Shown piece after piece: positions 24,861 through 32,653 of a DNA stretch of 39,959 nucleotides. Each line of letters begins with the position of its first letter. Positions within the stretch are counted from its first letter, which is position 1. The notes beneath the pieces are model-generated. The model searched no databases and was not told the DNA's origin. It saw nothing but the letters and a program-made list of their open reading frames with translations. This DNA is from Lachnospiraceae bacterium (lineage in GTDB: Bacteria > Bacteroidota > Bacteroidia > Bacteroidales > Muribaculaceae), in the NCBI GenBank assembly GCA_023663655.1, contig JAMPGZ010000024.1, positions 1-39,959 of the forward strand. Direction: 5' to 3'. The position numbers were made by a program, and so were the translations under genes.

Positions 24861-26339
24861 ATGTTAAAAAAGGTTCGAATCTTGTTTGCCGCGATATGCT
24901 TTATAGCTATTTCGGCGTTGTTTCTTGATTTCACATCTACCGCATTGCAGCATTGGGGTTGGCTTGCCAAACTGCAGTTTATGCCTGCCGTCCTTTCGTT
25001 CAATGTTGTTGCTTTAGTGGTGCTTGTCGTCATTTCTCTCATTTTTGGCAGAGTGTATTGCTCTGTGTTGTGTCCGTTGGGTATAATGCAGGATTTTGTG
25101 TCCTGGATCCATGACCTTTTTGGAGGAAAGCGCAGATTTCATTACACAAAACCGTTGACATGGGTTCGCCTTGGAGTGCTTGCATTGTTTGTGATACTGG
25201 TGATTTTCGGACTTATGCGTATTGCGTCATTCATCGAGCCGTACAGCGAGTTCGGACGTATTATGAATTCGCTTGTTAAGCCGCTTTATGTGGATATTAA
25301 TAATGCCATTGCCGACCATCAGGCTGAGGACTCCTATACATTCTATCGGGTAGAGAATTATGTTTCTATGGCGATGGTTGCGGTTGCTTCAGTCACCTTG
25401 CTTGTGGTGGGAATCATGGCATGGTTTGGCGACCGCATATATTGCAATTCGGTGTGTCCGGTGGGAACTATTTTAGGCTATCTTTCGCAGTTCTCGTGGT
25501 TAAAGCCGGCGATTGACACATCTAAGTGTATCAATTGCGGAAAATGCGGCAAACTATGCAAGGCTTCGTGTATTGACACCAAAAATCATCGGATAGATTA
25601 CACTCGTTGTGTCTCGTGCATGAATTGTCTTGAAAATTGCAGTGTCAATGCCATCTCCTATATACATCCGGGAAAAGCTGCGCAAAACCATGATTCTGAC
25701 GCAGCAGTGGACGAATCACGCAGAAAGGCTCTTACGGTAGGCGCTTTGCTTGCTGTAGGTGCGGCAATGAAAGCTGAGGACAAGGTGACCGACGGGGCGC
25801 TTGCTGAGATTATCGATAAGAAGAAACCGGTGCGTAAGACTCCGCTCACTCCTCCGGGGAGCCACAGTTATGAGAACTTTTCACGGCGTTGTGTGTCCTG
25901 TCAGCTTTGTGTGAGCAATTGTCCTAATGGCGTGTTGCGTCCTTCGGCTGATGCTTCTACTTTCATGTTGCCGGAAATGAGCTATGAACGCGGATACTGC
26001 CGTCCTGAGTGTAATAATTGCTCTGCAATATGTCCTGCCGGGGCGATTGAACCTATAAATATTGAGGATAAGAGCAGCATTCAGATTGGTCATGCCGTGT
26101 GGGTGAAGGAAAATTGTATCGCGGCGACCAAAGGGGTTTCATGTGGAAATTGCGCTCGTCATTGTCCGGTTGGTGCTATTGCAATGATACCGATGGATCC
26201 GGAAGACGAAACTTCGCCTAAAGTTCCGGCTGTGAACACCGAGCGTTGCATCGGTTGTGGTGCTTGTGAAAATTTATGCCCGGTTCGTCCTTTCAGTGCC
26301 ATATATGTTGAGGGACATAAACGTCATCGCACAGTCTAA
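24861..26339 (+). CDS. Membrane-bound multi-cluster ferredoxin (NapH/CcoG-like)
   Basis: 492 residues from the ATG at 24861, preceded by an AGGAA-type site; the longer frame begins inside the promoter. Membrane helices in the first about 200 residues carry the NapH-type motifs GRVYCSVLCPLG and YCNSVCPVGT. Six Cys-rich cluster motifs follow: CINCGKCGKLCKASC, CVSCMNCLENC, CVSCQLCVSNC, CRPECNNCSAIC, CGNCARHC and CIGCGACENLC. An RRKALTVGALLAVGA segment (about 285-300) looks like an internal Tat-like or hydrophobic stretch. It should pass electrons between the quinone pool and a partner, most likely the reductase encoded 14 bp downstream. Confidence 0.85.
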   Translation: MLKKVRILFAAICFIAISALFLDFTSTALQHWGWLAKLQFMPAVLSFNVVALVVLVVISLIFGRVYCSVLCPLGIMQDFVSWIHDLFGGKRRFHYTKPLTWVRLGVLALFVILVIFGLMRIASFIEPYSEFGRIMNSLVKPLYVDINNAIADHQAEDSYTFYRVENYVSMAMVAVASVTLLVVGIMAWFGDRIYCNSVCPVGTILGYLSQFSWLKPAIDTSKCINCGKCGKLCKASCIDTKNHRIDYTRCVSCMNCLENCSVNAISYIHPGKAAQNHDSDAAVDESRRKALTVGALLAVGAAMKAEDKVTDGALAEIIDKKKPVRKTPLTPPGSHSYENFSRRCVSCQLCVSNCPNGVLRPSADASTFMLPEMSYERGYCRPECNNCSAICPAGAIEPINIEDKSSIQIGHAVWVKENCIAATKGVSCGNCARHCPVGAIAMIPMDPEDETSPKVPAVNTERCIGCGACENLCPVRPFSAIYVEGHKRHRTV

Positions 26340-26353
26340 CTCCAATTTTGATC

Positions 26354-27763
26354 ATGAAAGAAAGTCTAAATATTACTCGTCGAGGATTTCTTCGCACAGT
26401 TGGTGCCGGTGCTGCCGCAATAGCGGTAGCGGCTTGCACTGGAAAGAAAAATGGTAAAGATCAGTCGTCGCCGGTGTCGATGTCGTCAGGAGAGTCGGCT
26501 GAAGGGGAGATGACTTATCGCGTTAATGGAAATACCGGCGACAAAGTCTCTATTTTAGGGTATGGTTGTATGCGCTTTCCAAAACTTGCGACAGGAAAGG
26601 CGGCTGATGACGGTAATGATCTTGACCAGCAAGCTATAAATGAGTTGATTGATTATGCCATGGAACATGGTGTGAACTATTACGACACATCGCCCGCTTA
26701 TTGCAAGGGATTCAGTGAATCGGCTCTTGGAATAGCTCTGAAGCGTTATCCGCGTGATAAATATTTTGTAGCCACCAAGTTGTCCAATTTTGCTCCGGGA
26801 GTGTGGTCGAGAGAAAAGTCGATGAAGATGTACAATGATTCATTCAAGAATCTTCAGGTCGACTACATTGACTATATGTTGTTGCACGGCATCGGCATGG
26901 GTGGCATGGAGGCTTGGAACGGACGCTACATTGACAATGGTATGCTTGAGCATCTTGTCAAGGAGCGTGAGAACGGACGTATCCGCAATCTCGGCTTTTC
27001 ATATCATGGTGATGTGGAAGTGTTTGATCATCTTCTTGAGATGCAGGATAAGGGCGAGATAAAATGGGATTTTGCTCAAATCCAGCTTAATTACATCGAT
27101 TGGCGCCATGCCAAGGAGGTGAATAAGCGTAATACTGATGCGGAGTATCTATATGATGAACTCACCAAACGCGGAATACCGGTAGTGGTGATGGAACCTC
27201 TGCTCGGTGGACGCTTGGCGCAGGTGAACAATCATATAATGGAGAATTATAAGAGCCGTCGTCCTGATGACAGTGTGGCAGCTTGGGCTTTCCGCTTTGC
27301 CGGCACACCTGAAAATATCCTGACAGTTCTGAGCGGAATGACTTACATGGAACATCTTCAGGACAATCTGCACACTTATTCCCCCCTTGTGCCTTGCACC
27401 GATGAGGAGCTTGCCATGCTTGAAACTTCGGCACAGCTCATTCTTAATTATCCCACTGTGCCATGTACTGATTGCAAGTATTGTATGCCATGCCCTTATG
27501 GGCTGGATATTCCTGCGATATTCGCTCATTACAACAAGTGTATCAATGAGGGTAATGTGCCTGAAGGCGATCAGGATCCAAATTATCGTAAAGCCCGTCA
27601 GGCGTTTTTGGTGGGATATGACCGTAAGGTCCCGAAGCTGCGTCAGGCAAACCATTGCATAGGGTGCGGTGAATGCAAACCGCATTGTCCGCAAGGAATC
27701 AACATTCCGTCGCGTATGGCATCAATTGATAATTTTGTAGAGCAACTGAAACGTCACAAGTAA
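26354..27763 (+). CDS. Tat-exported aldo/keto reductase with C-terminal ferredoxin motifs
   Basis: 469 residues from the ATG at 26354 (TTG at 26348 is less likely). A twin-arginine signal TRRGFLR (residues 8-14) runs into AIAVAAC, so Cys28 may also be a lipidation site. The aldo/keto reductase barrel shows YYDTSPAY (Asp and Tyr of the catalytic tetrad), VATKLSN (Lys) and LLHGIG (His). The C-terminus has CTDCKYCMPCPYGLDIP and CIGCGECKPHCPQGINIP, two ferredoxin-like 4Fe-4S sites. Electrons could come from the upstream polyferredoxin rather than NADPH. Substrate is unknown. Confidence 0.88.
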   Translation: MKESLNITRRGFLRTVGAGAAAIAVAACTGKKNGKDQSSPVSMSSGESAEGEMTYRVNGNTGDKVSILGYGCMRFPKLATGKAADDGNDLDQQAINELIDYAMEHGVNYYDTSPAYCKGFSESALGIALKRYPRDKYFVATKLSNFAPGVWSREKSMKMYNDSFKNLQVDYIDYMLLHGIGMGGMEAWNGRYIDNGMLEHLVKERENGRIRNLGFSYHGDVEVFDHLLEMQDKGEIKWDFAQIQLNYIDWRHAKEVNKRNTDAEYLYDELTKRGIPVVVMEPLLGGRLAQVNNHIMENYKSRRPDDSVAAWAFRFAGTPENILTVLSGMTYMEHLQDNLHTYSPLVPCTDEELAMLETSAQLILNYPTVPCTDCKYCMPCPYGLDIPAIFAHYNKCINEGNVPEGDQDPNYRKARQAFLVGYDRKVPKLRQANHCIGCGECKPHCPQGINIPSRMASIDNFVEQLKRHK

Positions 27764-27797
27764 CTTTCACTGCTCGCTTTTTGAAACTCGCATAATG

Positions 27798-27839
27798 TCA
27801 ACCGCACCACTTCGACTTAATATGGGGTGGTGCGGTTGA
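27798..27839 (+). terminator. Terminator-like hairpin after the aldo/keto reductase gene
   Basis: TCAACCGCACCAC (27798-27810) pairs perfectly with GTGGTGCGGTTGA (27827-27839), 13 bp, loop of 16. The T-tract is poor, so termination strength is uncertain. Confidence 0.65.
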
Positions 27840-27882
27840 TGGTATGTAGGTGATGCGGTATTGGCTGGAGGACATCTTCGAT

Positions 27883-28278
27883 TTATTTTCCCAATTTCTC
27901 CATTATTTTATCCTTGAATGCTTCTTTTAATTTTTCTTCGACATAATCAATCGGATCGAAATCAAGCATCTTTACGCTGAGAGCTGTCTTGTAGTCATTG
28001 GAAAAGATTACATCGGCAAATTTGCGAGTCTTATTGCCCGTTTTTGTATCGGTGATTGTATATATCACCCCTACACATGGATATGAGGTACCCATGAAGA
28101 TAGTGTCGCGATGATTGGTTAGTCCTATAAAATGAAAAGTTTCTCCATTGGCAAGACCCGGTTCGACATATTCGCACATTGTACGTGCGATTTTACTTTT
28201 GGTTGAGCCAAATTCACAGCTTGACATTACACTAATTGATGCGATTGTCAGAATTAAAATGATAAGTTTTCGTGTCAT
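27883..28278 (-). CDS. Small lipoprotein of unknown function
   Basis: 131 residues with lipoprotein signal SVMSSC (Cys21). The mature part has beta-type sequence (TFHFIGLTNHRDTIFMGTSY, VGVIYTITDTKTGN) and ends in a Lys-rich amphipathic helix (YVEEKLKEAFKDKIMEKLGK). I do not recognise a family. It has its own -7 box and the hairpin at 27798-27839 sits between it and the convergent gene. Confidence 0.75.
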   Translation of the reverse strand: MTRKLIILILTIASISVMSSCEFGSTKSKIARTMCEYVEPGLANGETFHFIGLTNHRDTIFMGTSYPCVGVIYTITDTKTGNKTRKFADVIFSNDYKTALSVKMLDFDPIDYVEEKLKEAFKDKIMEKLGK

Positions 28279-28334
28279 GATTTTATGTTATTTTATGTTT
28301 GACTTTGATGTGGAATCCGGTGGTTCCGACAATG

Positions 28335-28342
28335 CAAAGTTA
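28335..28342 (-). promoter_or_regulatory. Candidate -7 box for the small lipoprotein gene
   Basis: On the - strand it reads TAACTTTG, exact TAnnTTTG, about 57 nt upstream of the ATG. Confidence 0.45.
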
Positions 28343-28390
28343 TAGCCTTGAAGTCGCTAAAACCTACTAAAACAGCATAAAAATAGTCTT

Positions 28391-28416
28391 AATCAGCACA
28401 TGGTAATGTGTTGATT
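28391..28416 (-). terminator. Possible terminator of the TPR/HTH regulator gene
   Basis: An 11-bp stem AATCAGCACAT/ATGTGTTGATT (one G-U pair) with loop GGTA, about 65-90 nt after the stop at 28481. On the - strand it is followed by a short TTTTT run some bases away. Weak call. Confidence 0.35.
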
Positions 28417-28480
28417 GTCAGTATGCAGTTATCGTAAAAATCTAAAATTGAATCCGGTGTGCCTAAAATCGACTAAATAA

Positions 28481-30130
28481 TCATATTTCAGCCTTGATTT
28501 GAGCCATGAAGTCACCGTTTTCAGCCGTTCCGAGTTTCTTGCGTATGGTTGATTTACGCACGTAGACAGATGCTGATGACTGACCGGTCAGGAATGCTAT
28601 CTCTTTTGTCGAAAAGTCGGCTTGCAGCAGGCATATTAATTGAATCTCTTTATCGGTAAAGAAATCGGGGTATCGCTTGATGAGCTTGTCATGAAATCCG
28701 TCAAAAAGTTCATCGACCAGAGTGTAAAGGGTGTCCCAGTCCACAAGTTGTCCGTTGGACGAATTGTTGGTTAAACCGGTATCTGCAATCTTGCGCAGTG
28801 CCTCTTCGTTTTGTGCCGTTGGTGTCGAAGCAAATCTTTTTATGATTCCCATCTGTTGAAGCACCATTCTTTTCAATATAGTTTCTTTGTCGGTTTTATC
28901 AGGATGTTTGACCTCCTTGAGCATACGGTCGAGTGTTTCGATTCTTTCCTCGGCATCAATCAGGCGTTGCTTGCGTCGGTTCAATATAATGTAGATGGCA
29001 GTGCCTCCGATTATCACGACGAGTAAAATTCCGAATATAAGCAGCCACAACCGCTGTTTTTGAAGCTGAAGATCCGTCTTGTCCTCACTGAGTTCAATCA
29101 CCGATTCCATCGCCGTTTGGCGATCAATCTGCGATAACTGGAAATTGAGGTGCATATTCTTGGTTATCTGATGCATTAATTCCGATGGAAAATGCCCTGA
29201 TTCTTTGAACTCGATGGCGGCTTTAAGCATTCCGATTGTCGCATAGATCTCGACTATCGATTGGGTGCCGTCGATGTTGATGCTGTCAAGCAGCTCTTTG
29301 GCTTTGGCTGTATTGCCTGTGTTGGCGTAAAACTGTGCCAGGGAAACTCGTCGTATAACTTTATTGACGTTGTTGAGTGGCTGAGTGTTGTCATAGGCAT
29401 GGTCGAGAATCTCTATTGCTTTCGATGAATGGCCTGCGCCATCAAGCATTTCAGCATATTCTTCATAAAAATCCATTGCCGCCTTTCTGCCCACTCGGTC
29501 AATTATGCCGGTGGATATGATGCTGTCGCAAATATTGATGGCTTCGTCGAAATTGCCCTGCATATATTGAGCAGCGCCCTTTGCGGTGGTGAATCTTAAT
29601 ATTTGATCAGGAATATTGGTGTGTGTCAAAAGCCAATCGGCATAATCGTATGCGTCAGAGTACCTCTTGCTGTTGATAGCCACTTCAAGAAGATGGATGT
29701 AGGTGTCCCACAGTAATTCCTGACTCTTGATCCGTGGAATCATATCGGCAAGCCGGCGATGAGCAGCCTCTGTGTCGCCTCTCATGAAGTCATATCCGGA
29801 GAGCATTTGCGATGCAAGAGTCCAATTGGCGGTATCGCCTATTGAGATATAATAGTCGGCAGCATCATTCAGCAGTGTGTCGGTGATGAGTGAACGGCCT
29901 ATGCGGAGATTGGTCAACGCCCTTGTAAGTATATATTTTGCTTTGAGTGAATCGATATCGATGGCGTTGAAATCTATTTCCCTAAGGATGACATAGGCGC
30001 TGTCGGGACGTTCGGTAGCAATTTGTCGTGCAGTAGTGAGTTTTTCTGACAAGGAGTCGCCGCATCCTGAAAAGAATACCATGGATGCTGTTATAAATAA
30101 TGAGGATAAGGATTTGAATAGAGATTTCAT
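28481..30130 (-). CDS. Membrane-anchored TPR/helix-turn-helix regulator (orphan)
   Basis: 549 residues from the ATG at 30130, which gives a lipoprotein-like signal FFSGC (Cys23); an upstream start at 30163 adds 11 residues without sense. Order: signal; TPR-like helical repeats (about 30-340); transmembrane helix (about 358-381, LWLLIFGILLVVIIGGTAI); coiled coil; C-terminal DNA-binding-like domain (about 475-545) with FTDKEIQLICLLQADFSTKEI then a LuxR/GerE-like recognition region (SSASVYVRKSTIRKKLG). It is a one-protein sensor-regulator of the general type seen at 179-1930, but with a different C-terminal domain. No transport or enzyme gene is next to it, so its target is unknown. Confidence 0.82.
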   Translation of the reverse strand: MKSLFKSLSSLFITASMVFFSGCGDSLSEKLTTARQIATERPDSAYVILREIDFNAIDIDSLKAKYILTRALTNLRIGRSLITDTLLNDAADYYISIGDTANWTLASQMLSGYDFMRGDTEAAHRRLADMIPRIKSQELLWDTYIHLLEVAINSKRYSDAYDYADWLLTHTNIPDQILRFTTAKGAAQYMQGNFDEAINICDSIISTGIIDRVGRKAAMDFYEEYAEMLDGAGHSSKAIEILDHAYDNTQPLNNVNKVIRRVSLAQFYANTGNTAKAKELLDSINIDGTQSIVEIYATIGMLKAAIEFKESGHFPSELMHQITKNMHLNFQLSQIDRQTAMESVIELSEDKTDLQLQKQRLWLLIFGILLVVIIGGTAIYIILNRRKQRLIDAEERIETLDRMLKEVKHPDKTDKETILKRMVLQQMGIIKRFASTPTAQNEEALRKIADTGLTNNSSNGQLVDWDTLYTLVDELFDGFHDKLIKRYPDFFTDKEIQLICLLQADFSTKEIAFLTGQSSASVYVRKSTIRKKLGTAENGDFMAQIKAEI

Positions 30131-30209
30131 AATGTAGGGTGTGAAGCAATGTGTATGCATCATGCGGATTTCTGTCCTTTGACCATTTTTCCCGCACTTT
30201 TTATATAGG

Positions 30210-30217
30210 CAAAATTA
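30210..30217 (-). promoter_or_regulatory. Candidate -7 box for the TPR/HTH regulator
   Basis: On the - strand it reads TAATTTTG, exact TAnnTTTG, about 80 nt upstream of the ATG at 30130. A TTG lies 17 bp further upstream, closer than usual. Confidence 0.4.
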
Positions 30218-30383
30218 CAAATAAATCCTCGAATCAAGTAACTCGGAATGTTAAAAATGGACGTAGATAAAATCGGTGACATCAGGAAGAGGCATAATCA
30301 TTGTTTCGGGGTATTAAATAACCGCATAAAATATACGGTGAGAGATAAAAATGAAATAAATTTGTGAGAAATTGCAATTTTTT

Positions 30384-30415
30384 GTTGCATGGTTGAAAGT
30401 TTTGCTTTATTTTTG
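30384..30415 (+). promoter_or_regulatory. Promoter of the aromatic amino acid operon
   Basis: A -33 box GTTG (30384-30387) and an exact -7 box TATTTTTG (30408-30415) are spaced by 20 bp, the Bacteroidetes optimum. Transcription would start near 30419-30421, about 20 nt before the leader peptide ATG. Confidence 0.7.
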
Positions 30416-30439
30416 CGTAGAATTTTAAGAAAAAACGAC

Positions 30440-30493
30440 ATGACTCGATTTTATGCATATTATTACTCTTACTTTTATTTCGCAAGAAATTGA
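30440..30493 (+). CDS. Tyr/Phe-rich leader peptide of the pheA attenuator
   Basis: An 18-codon frame, ATG to TGA, encoding MTRFYAYYYSYFYFARN: six Tyr and three Phe in 17 residues, in a run of ten aromatic-dense codons. An A-rich site (AAGAAAAAACGAC) precedes the ATG, as is usual for ribosome binding in this phylum. It lies between the promoter and a terminator in front of a Phe/Tyr synthesis operon. By analogy with enterobacterial pheA and pheST leaders, a ribosome would stall on it when charged tRNA-Tyr or tRNA-Phe is scarce. Too short for usual gene finders. Confidence 0.88.
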   Translation: MTRFYAYYYSYFYFARN

Positions 30494-30555
30494 AGCGGGT
30501 CTTAGTATGCGTGTGAATCAAGTTGAAATATTAAAAACATCATTAAAGTCCCGCT
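30494..30555 (+). promoter_or_regulatory. Antiterminator of the pheA attenuator
   Basis: AGCGGGTCTT (30494-30503), starting on the first base after the leader stop codon, can pair with AAGTCCCGCT (30546-30555): nine of ten pairs, one T-T mismatch. The second segment includes most of the left arm of the terminator (30542-30553), so the two structures exclude each other. A ribosome at the stop codon would cover the first segment and favour termination; one stalled upstream on Tyr/Phe codons would leave it free. Confidence 0.8.
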
Positions 30556-30587
30556 CCTCTGTGTGAGGTACGGGACTTTAATTTTAA
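30542..30587 (+). terminator. Attenuator terminator before pheA
   Basis: ATTAAAGTCCCG (30542-30553) pairs perfectly with CGGGACTTTAAT (30571-30582). An inner CCTC/GAGG helix closes the loop further. TTTTAATAATAA follows, only moderately U-rich. The pheA ATG lies 20 nt beyond. Confidence 0.8.
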
Positions 30588-30602
30588 TAATAAATTATAT
30601 CA

Positions 30603-31454
30603 ATGCAAAACAAGAGAGTGACGATTCAAGGTGTTGCCGGATGTTACCATGACGCGGCAGCGAGAATGTATTTCGGAAATGAAGATATTACAACATTGCC
30701 GTGTGATTCTTTTGAGGAGATGTTTGAGATTTTGGAGAACGATGCTTCCCTGATCGGAATTCTCGCGATAGAGAATACAATCGCAGGATCGCTTCTGCAA
30801 AATCATGAGTTGCTGCGTAAAAGCCATCTGCGGATTGTAGGCGAATTTAAAATGAGAATTTCCCACACCCTTGCCGCGCTTCCGGGACAATCGATCGATG
30901 AATTGAGTGAAGTCAATTCTCATCCTATGGCGTTGAGGCAATGTGAACAATTCCTCCACCGTCACCCCAACTTGAAGATGATTGAAAAATTTGACACTGC
31001 CGGAAGCGCCAAGGAGATTGCCGAGCAGAATCTGTTAGGTCATGGCGCGATATGCGGGGAGTATGCCGCAGGACTTTATGGGCTGAATATATTGGAACGT
31101 GAGATAGAGACGAATAAACGCAATTTCACAAGATTTCTTATAATCGCCGATCCGCTTATCGCAAATGAAATGGCGCCTCAGGAGTCGAAGATTGACAAGG
31201 CTTCGATTGTGTTTACATTGCCACACACTAAAGGGGCTCTGTCGAAAGTGCTTACGATACTTACATTTTATGACATCAATATGTCGAAGATCCAGTCGAT
31301 GCCGATCATAGGCAGGGAATGGGAATACAGATTTTACGTGGATGTGACTTTTGACAGTTTTGTGCGTTACCGTCAGGCTATCGATGCCGTGCGTCCGTTG
31401 ATCAATGACTTGCGTGTGCTTGGTGAATATGCTGAATGTAAAAACGAAATATGA
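30603..31454 (+). CDS. pheA: Prephenate dehydratase
   Basis: 283 residues. It converts prephenate to phenylpyruvate, the committed step to Phe. The catalytic domain (about 1-180) starts TIQGVAGCYHDAAARMYFG, contains IENTIAGSLLQNHELL, and has the TRF motif (176-178, NFTRFLII). A C-terminal ACT domain (about 195-275) shows TKGALSKVLTILTFYDINMSKIQSMPI, where the usual ESRP is replaced by QSMP. Phe feedback through the ACT domain is expected from the family. No chorismate mutase is fused here; that activity is in the third gene. First gene behind the attenuator. Confidence 0.95.
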   Translation: MQNKRVTIQGVAGCYHDAAARMYFGNEDITTLPCDSFEEMFEILENDASLIGILAIENTIAGSLLQNHELLRKSHLRIVGEFKMRISHTLAALPGQSIDELSEVNSHPMALRQCEQFLHRHPNLKMIEKFDTAGSAKEIAEQNLLGHGAICGEYAAGLYGLNILEREIETNKRNFTRFLIIADPLIANEMAPQESKIDKASIVFTLPHTKGALSKVLTILTFYDINMSKIQSMPIIGREWEYRFYVDVTFDSFVRYRQAIDAVRPLINDLRVLGEYAECKNEI

Positions 31455-31455
31455 T

Positions 31456-32634
31456 ATGGGAAAAAATGCAATTGTGCCTGCCGACAGGGTGCAGGAGATT
31501 CAAGAATATTATTTTTCAAAGAAATTGAAGGAGGTGGCAAAGCTCAATGCCCAAGGTGCGGATATTATCTCTCTCGGTATAGGAGGTCCTGATCGCCCTC
31601 CGCATCCTGAGGTTATAAGCACGCTTGCCGAAGAAGCGTCGAAGCCTGGAAATCACAGCTACCAACCTTATGTGGGATTGCCTGAATTGCGTCGTGCTAT
31701 GGCGGGATGGTATTACCGGTGGTATGGAGTGGAGTTGAATCCCGATACTGAGATTCAGCCGTTGATAGGCTCTAAGGAGGGCATCCTCCATGTGTCGCTT
31801 GCTTTCCTGAATCCCGGCGACGGAGTGCTGGTGCCTAATCCCGGATATCCTACCTATTCCTCGGTGAGCAAACTTGCCCAGGCAAAGATTTTCACCTATG
31901 ATCTTACTGAGGAAAATTCATGGATGCCCGATTTTGACGCTCTTGAAAAGCTGCCGCTCGATGAGATTAAGCTGATGTGGATCAATTATCCCCACATGCC
32001 TACAGGAACTCCGGCTAACATGGAATTGTTTGAACGCATAGTTGAGTTTGGCAAACGACACAATATTGTTATCGCTCATGACAATCCCTATAGCTTCATT
32101 CTCAATGATAAGCCTATGAGCCTTTTGCAAGTCGACGGCGCCAAGGATATAGCTATTGAGATGAATTCAATGAGCAAGTCCCACAATATGGCTGGATGGC
32201 GCATAGGAATGCTTGCCTCTAATCCCACATTCATCAATTGGATTCTTAAAGTGAAGTCCAATATCGATTCGGGACAGTTCAAACCCGTGATGCTCGCTGC
32301 CGTGAAGGGGTATGAGCTGGGGCAGGAATGGTATGACGAGGTAAACGCCACTTATGCATCGCGACGCAAAGTCGCCGAGGAGATTCTTGATGCTCTCGGA
32401 TGTCGGTTTGATCCAAATCAGAGAGGGTTGTTTCTTTGGGGACGTATTCCCGACGATGTCGCTTCAAGCGAAGCACTCGCTGATAAGGTGCTTTATGAGG
32501 CAAGAGTTTTTATAACGCCCGGATTTATTTTCGGCTCAAATGGCGATCGCTATGTCAGGGTGTCGCTTTGTGCCACAGAAGAGAATATGCGACGTGCGTT
32601 GGATAGAATAAATGAAATGAATAATAGTAAATAA
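31456..32634 (+). CDS. PLP-dependent aminotransferase (aromatic/aspartate type)
   Basis: 392 residues from the ATG at 31456, one base after the pheA stop; upstream in-frame starts lie inside pheA and only add unrelated residues. Class I/II aminotransferase fold: SYQPYVGLPELRRAMAGWY, PNPGYPTYSSV, YPHMPTG, AHDNPYSF and the PLP-binding Lys at about 241 in NSMSKSHNMAGWRIGM. The operon position suggests it moves amino groups onto phenylpyruvate and hydroxyphenylpyruvate for the last step of Phe and Tyr synthesis. A role like LL-diaminopimelate aminotransferase or AlaC cannot be ruled out from sequence alone. Confidence 0.9.
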   Translation: MGKNAIVPADRVQEIQEYYFSKKLKEVAKLNAQGADIISLGIGGPDRPPHPEVISTLAEEASKPGNHSYQPYVGLPELRRAMAGWYYRWYGVELNPDTEIQPLIGSKEGILHVSLAFLNPGDGVLVPNPGYPTYSSVSKLAQAKIFTYDLTEENSWMPDFDALEKLPLDEIKLMWINYPHMPTGTPANMELFERIVEFGKRHNIVIAHDNPYSFILNDKPMSLLQVDGAKDIAIEMNSMSKSHNMAGWRIGMLASNPTFINWILKVKSNIDSGQFKPVMLAAVKGYELGQEWYDEVNATYASRRKVAEEILDALGCRFDPNQRGLFLWGRIPDDVASSEALADKVLYEARVFITPGFIFGSNGDRYVRVSLCATEENMRRALDRINEMNNSK

Positions 32635-32653
32635 AAATATAAAAAATACCGCA

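Noticed and set aside
28385-28393. TAGTCTTAA match to the candidate operator of the two-component system
   Set aside because: Only nine AT-rich bases, a single copy, and not in a promoter position; expected by chance.
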